Assembly: GCA_026418695.1 (NCBI GenBank)
Contig: JAOAAU010000024.1
Coordinates: forward strand, 1-46,317
Origin: Clostridia bacterium
GTDB lineage: Bacteria; Bacillota; Clostridia; Acetivibrionales; JAFADI01
DNA: 46,317 bases
Direction: 5' to 3'
This document shows, piece after piece, positions 15,803-23,480 of this stretch. A program made the translations under genes and the position numbers. The notes under the pieces were generated by a model that saw only the letters and a program-made list of their open reading frames with translations, was not told the DNA's origin and did no database searches. The number at the start of each line of letters is the position of its first letter. The first letter of the stretch is position 1.

Positions 15803-17869
15803 TTGGCGGAGCAATACAATGAATCGATGCTGGATATGTATATCTTTGAGACTACTCAAAATCTTGAGCAGTTGGAAGTGTGCATCTTGGATACTGAAAA
15901 ATCAAGCTGCTATACCAAAACAGCAATCGATGAAATCTTTCGGATCATGCACACCATCAAAGGGTCATCGGCTATGATGCTCTTTAGCAGTATTTCAAAG
16001 GTGGCACATTCCATCGAAGATCTTTTCTATTACCTTCGTGAGCAAAAACCTCATAACATCGATTGCTCCGGTTTGTCAGACCTTGTGTTGGAGGGCTCGG
16101 ATTTTATAAAAGTAGAGCTCCAGAAAATCAAGAGCGGTGATAAAGCGGATGGGGACGCATCTAACCTTACAAACAGGATCAAGGAGTTTCTTTCCTGCCT
16201 GAAACAACAGAATTCATATGGAACTGAAATCGTTGAACCGGTTTCCGAACCACCAGTACGTTACTATATAGCACCGGATAAAACCAGCAATTCTCTCAGC
16301 CAAAAGGCCTTCAAAGCGACGGTTTGCTTTGAAGAGGGTTGTGAAATGGAGAATATCCGGGCATATACGATCATCCATAATCTAAAGGATTTTGCGGATG
16401 AGGTATATCACCTGCCGCAAGATATCATTGATAATGATGAAAGTATATCGATCATTCGTGAAGAGGGATTTCAAGTTTTTTTAAAGACGGACAAGTCCTA
16501 TGAAAAAACTCTGGAATTTTTCAAGCAGACAATCTTTCTAAAAGACTTGGAACTCATTGAATTGGAAAACGATGAGGAATTCAGCCAATTCAACAAGAAT
16601 AATCAAATCCTTTTAGAAGCCGGTCCGATCAAGGTTCCGCAGTTGGAATATCCGGCGAGCAAGGAATCAGGGGGGAAAGAGGCTGCAGCGATTGTATCGA
16701 ATCAGAGTATTATCAGTGTCAATGTGGCAAAGCTGGACAAACTCATGGACCTTGTCGGTGAAATGGTCATCGCAGAAGCCATGGTCACTCAAAATCCGGA
16801 CCTCAAAGGACTTGAACTGGAGAACTTTCAAAAGGCTTCCCGCCAGCTTCACAAAATCACCAGTGAATTGCAGGATATGGTCATGTCGATTCGAATGGTG
16901 CCTCTCTCGATGACCTTTCAAAAAATGCACCGTCTTGTACGCGATATGGGCAGAAAGCTGGATAAGGAAGTACAACTGGAATTGATTGGAGAAGAGACTG
17001 AGGTAGATAAGAACATCATTGAGCATATTTCTGATCCACTGATGCACCTTGTACGCAACGCCATCGATCATGGGATTGAAGCCACTGAAGATCGAGAGGC
17101 CTTGGGCAAAGCGAAGGCAGGCAAAGTTACACTGGAGGCCAAAAATGCAGGAAGTGACGTCCTGGTGATGGTCCGGGATGACGGAAGAGGCTTGGATAAA
17201 GAACGGATTCTTCACAAAGCCAGAGAAAATGACCTTCTCAATAAACCTGAACAGGAAATGTCCGATAAAGAAATTTTCAATCTTATATTCCTGCCCGGGT
17301 TCTCTACGAAAGAGGCTGTTTCTGAATTCAGCGGGCGTGGGGTTGGCATGGACGTTGTAGTGAAGAACATCGAAGCGGTAGGCGGGATGGTATCTGTGGA
17401 TAGCATGGAAGGTGCCGGATCTACAGTTACTCTGAAGATTCCTCTGACGCTGGCGATTATAGATGGTATGAATGTACGGGTGGGAAGTTCCTGTTATACA
17501 ATTCCGACGACAGCCATTAAGGAATCTTTCAGACCAAAAGAGATGGATCTGATCCAAGATCCCGATGGAAATGAAATGATCATGGTACGCGGACAGTGTC
17601 ATCCTATTCTTCGGCTTCATCAGTTGTATGGCGTAAGGACGGAAATTACTGAATTTACCGATGGAATTCTAATTATGATCGAGCAGGATCAAAAATTCTT
17701 TTGCATATTTGCGGATGAGCTGTTAGGTCAGCAGCAGGTTGTTGTCAAAGCACTTCCGGATTATATAAAGAGGACTCGGAAGATACAGGGGCTTGCAGGC
17801 TGTACATTGCTGGGGGACGGCAGTATCAGTTTGATTTTGGACGTTGGCGGGCTTGCCGGAAAAAGGTGA
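15803..17869 (+). CDS. cheA: Chemotaxis histidine kinase CheA
   Basis: The 688-residue protein has the full CheA order. An HPt domain has phospho-acceptor His50 in MHTIKGSSAMM. A P2-like response-regulator-binding region lies at about 170-265. The dimerisation domain starts near 300 (SVNVAKLDKLMDLVGEMVIAEA). The ATPase has MHLVRNAIDHGIE (N box) and RDDGRGLD (G1). The CheW-like domain is at about 545-688 (IDGMNVRVGSSCYTIPTTAI). Start TTG 15803 has a GAGGGCGG ribosome binding site six bases away and gives the family-like MAEQYNESMLDMYIFET. It phosphorylates receivers in response to the MCPs and is the hub of the island. No flagellar genes are adjacent, so the output may not be swimming. Confidence 0.95.
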   Translation: MAEQYNESMLDMYIFETTQNLEQLEVCILDTEKSSCYTKTAIDEIFRIMHTIKGSSAMMLFSSISKVAHSIEDLFYYLREQKPHNIDCSGLSDLVLEGSDFIKVELQKIKSGDKADGDASNLTNRIKEFLSCLKQQNSYGTEIVEPVSEPPVRYYIAPDKTSNSLSQKAFKATVCFEEGCEMENIRAYTIIHNLKDFADEVYHLPQDIIDNDESISIIREEGFQVFLKTDKSYEKTLEFFKQTIFLKDLELIELENDEEFSQFNKNNQILLEAGPIKVPQLEYPASKESGGKEAAAIVSNQSIISVNVAKLDKLMDLVGEMVIAEAMVTQNPDLKGLELENFQKASRQLHKITSELQDMVMSIRMVPLSMTFQKMHRLVRDMGRKLDKEVQLELIGEETEVDKNIIEHISDPLMHLVRNAIDHGIEATEDREALGKAKAGKVTLEAKNAGSDVLVMVRDDGRGLDKERILHKARENDLLNKPEQEMSDKEIFNLIFLPGFSTKEAVSEFSGRGVGMDVVVKNIEAVGGMVSVDSMEGAGSTVTLKIPLTLAIIDGMNVRVGSSCYTIPTTAIKESFRPKEMDLIQDPDGNEMIMVRGQCHPILRLHQLYGVRTEITEFTDGILIMIEQDQKFFCIFADELLGQQQVVVKALPDYIKRTRKIQGLAGCTLLGDGSISLILDVGGLAGKR

Positions 17870-17870
17870 G

Positions 17871-18058
17871 ATGATGGAGGAACAGGTAGAACTTCTTACT
17901 TCTTCTTAAAAGACTGAGTAAAGCAGCATAAATAGGAGATAAAAAGGGAAAATGCCGAAATCAGTGATACGATAGACAAAACACTTTTAGAGCAAATACC
18001 GGAAATTAAGGAAATGTATCAGGACTTATGGATAGAGATTTATTTCATTAATCTTTAA
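17871..18058 (+). pseudogene. Possible decayed small gene between cheA and the Spo0E-like gene
   Basis: Right after cheA, ATG 17871/17874 follows the AGGTGAG ribosome binding site but reads only 12-13 codons (MMEEQVELLTSS) before TAA. From 17936 a 40-codon stretch is open without a usual start, encoding ISDTIDKTLLEQIPEIKEM and LWIEIYFINL in a protein-like composition, and ends 11 bases before the next gene. Together these could be the two ends of a frameshifted or deleted gene. No family was recognised, and chance is not excluded. Confidence 0.25.
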
Positions 18059-18069
18059 GGCGGGTTGAA

Positions 18070-18276
18070 ATGGCAGAAATTGAAGCACTCCGGAAAAAAC
18101 TGTATTCAGCAATGGAAGCCGATAATTCACAGGAGGCACTGATGCTTAGCCAGGAGCTTGACCGTGAAATCGTAAAGTTCATGCGGCAAAGGATGAAAAA
18201 GATAGTATTAAACCCAGAAGATCAAGAACTCAGCAAAAATTCTACAAACAGTGAAAGGAGATGTGAAGATGGGTGA
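18070..18276 (+). CDS. Spo0E-like aspartyl-phosphate phosphatase
   Basis: The 68-residue, largely helical protein contains SQELD at residues 27-31 in the context EALMLSQELDREIVKFM, the signature of the Spo0E family, in which the S-x-x-x-D motif is essential. Spo0E proteins dephosphorylate the Spo0A response regulator and delay sporulation; related ones may act on other receivers. The gene overlaps cheW by eight bases, so it is translated with the chemosensory proteins. Either chemosensory signalling feeds into sporulation, or this phosphatase acts on a receiver of the island. The residues after about 55 ([14 protein letters not shown]) are low-complexity. Confidence 0.75.
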   Translation: MAEIEALRKKLYSAMEADNSQEALMLSQELDREIVKFMRQRMKKIVLNPEDQELSKNSTNSERRCEDG

Positions 18277-18757
18277 AAACATGGAACAATCAGTATTTGA
18301 ACAGGAAGATACCCAGCGGGGAAGGTTTCTTACCTTCACACTGGGCAGAGAGTCCTATGGGATTGAAATCCGATATGTAACCGAGATCATCGGAATACAG
18401 CAGATAACCGAAGTCCCTGAACTCCCCGAGTACATAAGAGGAATTATTAATCTGAGAGGGAAGATTATTCCGGTCATGGATGTAAGGCTGCGGTTTAAAA
18501 AAGACTTTCGGGAATATAATGACAGGACCTGCGTAATCGTAATCGATATTTCCGATCTGTCCATCGGGTTGATTGTAGACAGTGTTTCGGAAGTCATCTC
18601 AATTCCGGATTCCGAAATCGTTGTACCGCCGGAGATGAACAAGGACAGCAGTAAATACATCAAAGGAATTGGAAAAGTGGGCAGCGAGGTCAAACTCCTG
18701 TTGGATTGCGAAAGACTCTTGAATGAAGACGATATCGAAAATATTTCATTGAATTAA
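18269..18757 (+). CDS. cheW: Chemotaxis adaptor CheW
   Basis: The single CheW domain is about 162 residues: [51 protein letters not shown] is close to family consensus. It couples MCPs to CheA at the membrane array. ATG 18269 is chosen because AGGAG at 18255-18259 is properly spaced; the GTG at 18251 is not. The start lies inside the end of the Spo0E-like gene. Confidence 0.95.
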   Translation: MGENMEQSVFEQEDTQRGRFLTFTLGRESYGIEIRYVTEIIGIQQITEVPELPEYIRGIINLRGKIIPVMDVRLRFKKDFREYNDRTCVIVIDISDLSIGLIVDSVSEVISIPDSEIVVPPEMNKDSSKYIKGIGKVGSEVKLLLDCERLLNEDDIENISLN

Positions 18758-18771
18758 TGGAGGAATGTCGG

Positions 18772-20496
18772 ATGAAATGGTATAGTAATCTCAAAATTAA
18801 AGTGAAACTTATTTCTTGCTTTGTACTGCTTGCGATTTTCACGGGAATTGTCGGACTGATCGGTATCACGAACATGGGAAAAATCAATAATCGATCCAAT
18901 GACTTGTATGTCAATAATTTCATGCCATCTACCGATTTGGCAAAAATTCAAAAAGCACTGCTGATTATCCGTTCAGACTATTTGATGATGTTATACGAGA
19001 AAGATGCTTCCAAATTTCAGGCAAGGCTGGATGAAATCAATAGTTTTACTGCAACAAACAACAAAATTCTTGAAAACTATGAAAAAACAATTCAATCTGA
19101 CACCGAACATCAAATGTTTGACGAACTAAAAGCAAATCTTGCGGAGTATAGGAAAATCCGTGGTGAACATATCACGATGGTTCAAGCAGGAAATTATGAA
19201 GAAGCAGCTTCCAAAATCTCCGAATTTTCAATAGCGAGGGAAAAGGTAGATAAAGCGCTTGAAAATTTAATTAACTTGAACATAAAGGTCGCAGACGAAA
19301 AATCCAAACAGAACGAAAAGGACTATAAAAGCCAATCCACTGTAATGGGCGTCATTATCGCTTTTGGAATGGTCCTATCCATTATGCTGGGTTTGATCAT
19401 TGCTAGTCTGATCAGCAAGCCATTGAACCATCTACTTGGCGCAGCAAATCAGATTGCAGACGGAGATCTGAATGTAACAGTGACTGTAGATTCAAAGGAC
19501 GAAGTTGGTGCTTTGGCAACAGCTTTCCGGAAAATGACCGACAATCTGAATGAAGTCATGGGGAATATCAGTAGAGCTGCAGAACAGGTTGCTTCTGGTT
19601 CAAGGCAGGTATCTGATTCCAGTATGGCGCTTTCTCAGGGAGCGACTGAACAGGCAAGTTCTATTGAACAGCTGACAGCCTCACTTGAAGAAATCTCGTC
19701 CCAGACCAGACAAAATGCGGATAATGCCAACCAGGCCAATTCTCTTGCGGAAGCAGCGAAAGGAAATGCAATTCAAGGCAATGGACAGATGAAGGATATG
19801 CTCAAGGCAATGGAAGAGATCAATGTCTCCTCCAGCAATATCTCAAAGATTATCAAGGTGATTGATGAAATTGCCTTCCAGACGAATATTCTGGCCCTAA
19901 ATGCTGCTGTAGAGGCTGCCAGGGCGGGTCAGCACGGAAAAGGTTTTGCGGTTGTAGCAGAAGAAGTAAGAAACCTTGCCGCAAGATCAGCCAATGCCGC
20001 AAAAGAAACTACAGAGATGATTGAAGGCTCCATCAGGAAAGTTGAAGGCGGTACGAAGATCGCCAACCAGACTGCAGAAGCGCTGAATAAAATTGTAGAG
20101 GATATTGCAAGGGTGGCGAACCTTGTAGGAGATATTGCGGTAGCATCCAATGAACAGGCCTCCGGAATATCCCAAATCAATCAGGGAGTCATGCAGGTAT
20201 CTCAGGTTGTCCAGACCAATACGGCAACCTCCGAAGAAAGCGCCGCAGCAAGCGAGGAACTTTCCAGCCAGGCTGAACTGCTTAAAGAGCAGGTGGCAAG
20301 ATTCAGACTGAGAAAGTCCTTCAATAGTATTCAGTCCTATAAGGGAATGGAAGAACTTAACCCAGAGGTATTGAAAATGCTTGAAAATATAAACAGCAAA
20401 AAGAATGTTTCAAAGAGTGGCGAAGGTTATAAGGAAAGTTCTGTTTCCGGTTCTTCAAGAATTGCACTGAGTGACAGGGAATTCGGAAAATATTAA
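18772..20496 (+). CDS. Methyl-accepting chemotaxis protein with 4HB-type sensor domain
   Basis: The receptor is about 574 residues. TM1 is at about 8-32, an extracellular helical domain (4HB_MCP-like, about 33-185) contains [20 protein letters not shown], and TM2 is at about 188-212. HAMP follows, then the cytoplasmic signalling coiled coil with hairpin tip [42 protein letters not shown] 18772 follows GGAGG at 18759-18763; the ATG at 18757 overlaps that site and is rejected. It is encoded between cheW and cheR, so it is probably the dedicated receptor of this CheA. The ligand is unknown; 4HB sensors bind small organic compounds. There is no CheR-tethering pentapeptide at the C-terminus. Confidence 0.93.
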   Translation: MKWYSNLKIKVKLISCFVLLAIFTGIVGLIGITNMGKINNRSNDLYVNNFMPSTDLAKIQKALLIIRSDYLMMLYEKDASKFQARLDEINSFTATNNKILENYEKTIQSDTEHQMFDELKANLAEYRKIRGEHITMVQAGNYEEAASKISEFSIAREKVDKALENLINLNIKVADEKSKQNEKDYKSQSTVMGVIIAFGMVLSIMLGLIIASLISKPLNHLLGAANQIADGDLNVTVTVDSKDEVGALATAFRKMTDNLNEVMGNISRAAEQVASGSRQVSDSSMALSQGATEQASSIEQLTASLEEISSQTRQNADNANQANSLAEAAKGNAIQGNGQMKDMLKAMEEINVSSSNISKIIKVIDEIAFQTNILALNAAVEAARAGQHGKGFAVVAEEVRNLAARSANAAKETTEMIEGSIRKVEGGTKIANQTAEALNKIVEDIARVANLVGDIAVASNEQASGISQINQGVMQVSQVVQTNTATSEESAAASEELSSQAELLKEQVARFRLRKSFNSIQSYKGMEELNPEVLKMLENINSKKNVSKSGEGYKESSVSGSSRIALSDREFGKY

Positions 20497-20534
20497 TAAA
20501 TCTAGAGAAGTGTTAAAACTATAAGCAGAGAACC

Positions 20535-20571
20535 ATTGGGTGGGAGAGGAATAAACCTTCTCCTGCCCAAT
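20535..20571 (+). other. Intra-operon RNA hairpin between mcp and cheR
   Basis: Arms 20535-20549 and 20556-20571 pair over 15 positions with two G-U pairs and one bulge, around the loop AATAAA. No T-run follows, so it is not a standard terminator. It may protect or cut the mRNA between the abundant receptor and the scarce CheR, or weakly attenuate transcription. Confidence 0.6.
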
Positions 20572-20617
20572 CCTGCATATCCACGGTCTTAAATCTGGGA
20601 AAAGGCAGATGGGATAA

Positions 20618-21433
20618 ATGGTCACAATTACGGAAAAAGAATTCAAACAATTGGCTGAGTTTATTAAGGCAAACTATGGAATTCACTTGAAGGAAGAAAA
20701 ACAGACACTGGTAACGGGCAGGCTTCAGAACGTCCTGATGCACGCAGGCTTCAACAATTTTACGGATTACTATAAATACATTTTAAATGACAAAAGAGGA
20801 GATGCCGTGGTCACCCTGGTGGATAAAATCACCACCAATCATACCTTCTTCATGCGGGAAGCGGATCACTTTTACTTTTTTCGGGACAAGGTACTTCCAT
20901 ACCTTGCAAATACCATCAAAGACAGAGATCTCCGAATCTGGTGTGCGGCATCTTCCTCCGGGGAAGAGTCCTACACACTGGCGATGATAATAGATGAATT
21001 TTTTGGCAACGAAAAGGCAGGGTGGGATACAAAGGTATTGGCTACCGATATTTCGGAGACCGTTCTGGATATTGCAAGAAAAGGCGTTTACAGCAATGAA
21101 AGGATTGCTCCCCTTCCTTCCGCCTGGAAAGCCGGCTACTTTAGAAAGCTTAATGCCGAGAATTCTATTCTTGCCGATAAGATCAGGAATGAAGTGATCT
21201 ATCGAAAGTTTAATTTAATGGACAGCGTGTTTCCTTTTAGGAAAAAGTTTCATACCATCTTTTGCAGAAATGTCATGATCTACTTTGACAATCAGACAAA
21301 AACGGACCTGGTAAATCGATTCTATGATCAGATGGAATACGGGGGATACCTCTTTATCGGACATTCCGAATCGCTCAACAGAGAAACGACAAGGTTTAAA
21401 TATATTATGCCGGCAGTGTATAGAAAGGAATAG
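20618..21433 (+). CDS. cheR: Chemotaxis protein methyltransferase CheR
   Basis: The 271-residue protein carries the N-terminal all-helical CheR domain (LAEFIKANYGIHLKEEKQTLVTGRL) and a SAM-dependent catalytic domain: TFFMREADHFYFF, WCAASSSGEESYTLAM (SAM loop) and the terminal FCRNVMIYFD motif. It methylates glutamates of MCP signalling domains to reset sensitivity. The ribosome binding site before ATG 20618 is weak, consistent with low CheR levels. It lacks C-terminal TPR or other fusion domains. Confidence 0.95.
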   Translation: MVTITEKEFKQLAEFIKANYGIHLKEEKQTLVTGRLQNVLMHAGFNNFTDYYKYILNDKRGDAVVTLVDKITTNHTFFMREADHFYFFRDKVLPYLANTIKDRDLRIWCAASSSGEESYTLAMIIDEFFGNEKAGWDTKVLATDISETVLDIARKGVYSNERIAPLPSAWKAGYFRKLNAENSILADKIRNEVIYRKFNLMDSVFPFRKKFHTIFCRNVMIYFDNQTKTDLVNRFYDQMEYGGYLFIGHSESLNRETTRFKYIMPAVYRKE

Positions 21434-21436
21434 GTC

Positions 21437-21853
21437 ATGTGGAGGAAAAAACGCAGCAAAATACTTATTTTAGACGAAGCAAAGCACAATAAAAAGACCA
21501 TACAGAAGCTATTCTCCAAGCAGGGTGTCATATCAGATTATTCGGATGCATTAATGATGCTGGAGAAAGTCGAAACTTTTAAACCGAATATGATTTTATT
21601 CAATACAGAGCTGCTAAAGTCCTCTGGAATGGGGAGTTTGAAACGGCTCACCTCATCCTGCTCCATTCCGGTGATTGCCCTGAGCGGAAAGGGAGAAGAT
21701 GCGCTGGAAGCCATGTTTGCAGGGGCAAAATATTGTATGGAAAAACCGGAGGAGAATTCTCCGGAGAGCTTGGAACAGTTTATCAGAGATATTGTTACAA
21801 AATTGAGGAGTGAAACGGGTGCGAAATCCGGACTGTTTTCCATGTTTGATTAA
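21437..21853 (+). CDS. Degenerate receiver-domain protein (pseudo-receiver)
   Basis: The 138-residue protein has receiver-like secondary structure: KILILDEAKHNKKTIQKLF (beta 1), MILFNTELL (beta 3), PVIALS (beta 4) and a KP pair at 103-104 (beta 5). The acidic pair is D13/E14, but the phospho-acceptor position is Asn56, so it should not be phosphorylated in the usual way. Ser83 and Lys103 are kept. It sits between cheR and cheB, three bases after cheR. It may act as a phosphorylation-independent partner or a decoy for CheA, CheB or CheD. A clear homologue was not recognised. Confidence 0.75.
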   Translation: MWRKKRSKILILDEAKHNKKTIQKLFSKQGVISDYSDALMMLEKVETFKPNMILFNTELLKSSGMGSLKRLTSSCSIPVIALSGKGEDALEAMFAGAKYCMEKPEENSPESLEQFIRDIVTKLRSETGAKSGLFSMFD

Positions 21854-21864
21854 GGGGGTAGGAT

Positions 21865-22881
21865 ATGGGTGTCCGAAAGATCAGGGTTTTAATTGTTGAT
21901 GACAGCCTGGTGTTCCGTGAAGTGATTGCAAGAGGAATATCTTCCGACCCGGCCATTGAAGTGGTAGGAAAAGCAACTGACCCTTTTGATGCAAGGGATA
22001 AGATATTGGAAGTTCGGCCGGATGTAATGACCTGCGATGTTGAAATGCCCAAAATGAACGGGATAGAATTTATTCGAAGGCTGCTGCCCCAGTACCCACT
22101 GCCTGTCATTGTGGTAAGTACGGTGAGTGAGGCCGTTTTTGATGCGATGAACGCAGGTGCAGTAGATTTTGTAACGAAGCCGGATGTTCAATCCCCTAAA
22201 AGCGTTGAGGGATTTATCATAGATATGATTGTAAAGATCAAGGTTGCTGCCAATGCGAAGGTTGCACAACCCAGACTGATCCAAACCAATCCTGCCGTAT
22301 CGGGAAGCTTTGACCAGAACAAGATTGTTGTCATCGGCTCCTCTACCGGAGGAACAGAGGCTGTGTTCAACATTCTAAAGCAGCTGCCTCCCATGATGCC
22401 GGGGATCCTGATTGTACAGCATATCCCTCCGGTGTTTTCCAGAATGTTTGCACAAAGGCTGGACAGTCAGACTGCGCTTCGTGTAAAGGAAGCTCAGACG
22501 GGGGATTGTGTGGAACCGGGTAAGGTGTTGATCGCTCCGGGAGACCAACATATGAGGATAAGGAAGTTCGGAGACAAGTACCGGGTTGAAACTTTTTCAG
22601 GGGATAAAGTCAACGGACACTGTCCTTCTGTCGATATACTGTTTGAATCTGCAGCAAAGGAAGCTGGGTGCAATGCGATTGGTGTCATTCTGACAGGAAT
22701 GGGATATGATGGTGCAAAAGGACTTCTTGCCATGAGACGCAAAGGTGCAAGAACTATCGGACAGGATGAGCAGTCTTCTGTCGTCTACGGGATGCCGAAG
22801 GTCGCCCATGAATTGGGCGCGGTTGAAAGGCAAGTAGCTCTTTCCGGTATCCCTCATGCGCTATTATCACTCCTAAGGTAA
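21865..22881 (+). CDS. cheB: Chemotaxis-specific methylesterase/deamidase CheB
   Basis: The 338-residue protein has an N-terminal receiver (LIVDDSLVFREVIARG, phospho-acceptor D58 in TCDVEMPKMNG) joined to a C-terminal methylesterase with catalytic Ser160 (GSSTGGTEA), QHIPPVF and GMGYDGAKG, giving the Ser-His-Asp triad. It removes methyl groups from MCPs when phosphorylated by CheA. The ATG has a GGGGGTAGG ribosome binding site. Confidence 0.95.
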   Translation: MGVRKIRVLIVDDSLVFREVIARGISSDPAIEVVGKATDPFDARDKILEVRPDVMTCDVEMPKMNGIEFIRRLLPQYPLPVIVVSTVSEAVFDAMNAGAVDFVTKPDVQSPKSVEGFIIDMIVKIKVAANAKVAQPRLIQTNPAVSGSFDQNKIVVIGSSTGGTEAVFNILKQLPPMMPGILIVQHIPPVFSRMFAQRLDSQTALRVKEAQTGDCVEPGKVLIAPGDQHMRIRKFGDKYRVETFSGDKVNGHCPSVDILFESAAKEAGCNAIGVILTGMGYDGAKGLLAMRRKGARTIGQDEQSSVVYGMPKVAHELGAVERQVALSGIPHALLSLLR

Positions 22882-22891
22882 GGTGATTATT

Positions 22892-23359
22892 ATGGAAAAG
22901 ATAATTGGAATAGGAGAATATACAATTACAAACGGTGCTGAAGACAGAATCAAAACTTTTGCCTTGGCATCGTGTATAGCAGTGACAGCCTACAGCCCAT
23001 CGAGAAGAGTTGCTGGAATGATTCATATTGCTCTCCCCTCTCCGACCGGCTCCGATAGTGTACTAAAACCGGCTTATTATGCTATAACAGGGATTCCTTT
23101 GCTTATTAACAAGCTATGTAATGAGTATGGATGTCTAAAAGGAGAATTAAAAATACAGATGTTTGGTGGGGCAAATTCAATCAGTGATCATGATATGTTT
23201 CATATAGGGAAGAGAAATATCGAAACTGTAGCGAATGTTCTGTCAGGAATGAATCTCTGTATCTATAACGCAGAAGTTGGGGGAAAGGTAAGCCGGACCA
23301 TTGAATTTGATGTTGCAACCGGAAACGTAAACATATTCACGCAGCCTATCAGTATCTAG
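22892..23359 (+). CDS. cheD: Chemoreceptor glutamine deamidase CheD
   Basis: The protein is about 155 residues. The CheD catalytic residues are present at Thr22, Cys28 and His45 (TFALASCIAVTAYSP, then GMIHIALPS). CheD deamidates glutamines in MCPs and, in Bacillus and Thermotoga, partners with CheC; here only CheX is seen. ATG 22892 has AGGTGATT as ribosome binding site, so the GTG at 22883 is not used. Confidence 0.93.
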   Translation: MEKIIGIGEYTITNGAEDRIKTFALASCIAVTAYSPSRRVAGMIHIALPSPTGSDSVLKPAYYAITGIPLLINKLCNEYGCLKGELKIQMFGGANSISDHDMFHIGKRNIETVANVLSGMNLCIYNAEVGGKVSRTIEFDVATGNVNIFTQPISI

Positions 23360-23410
23360 TGCTTTTTCACATAACAAATTTCTAGTCTTTCAATATGTGA
23401 AAAATGCACT
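23358..23410. other. Long stem-loop at the end of cheD
   Basis: Arm 23358-23373 pairs with 23394-23410 over 16 of 17 positions with a single bulge; the loop is 20 bases. It overlaps the cheD stop codon. The downstream flank is not T-rich, so it may be an mRNA 3' end stabiliser or weak terminator separating the chemosensory core from the kinase/regulator genes. Confidence 0.5.
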
Positions 23411-23480
23411 TCCTTGATGTTGTGCCCGTACTGCCCTAAAAGCAAATTCTGTTAACGGGCGCTAGAAAGCAGGTGAGGTC

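Noticed and set aside
16667..17620. 317-codon minus-strand open frame opposite cheA
   Set aside because: It is a shadow of the cheA coding sequence, rich in His, Phe and Cys without domain motifs, and has no ribosome binding site.
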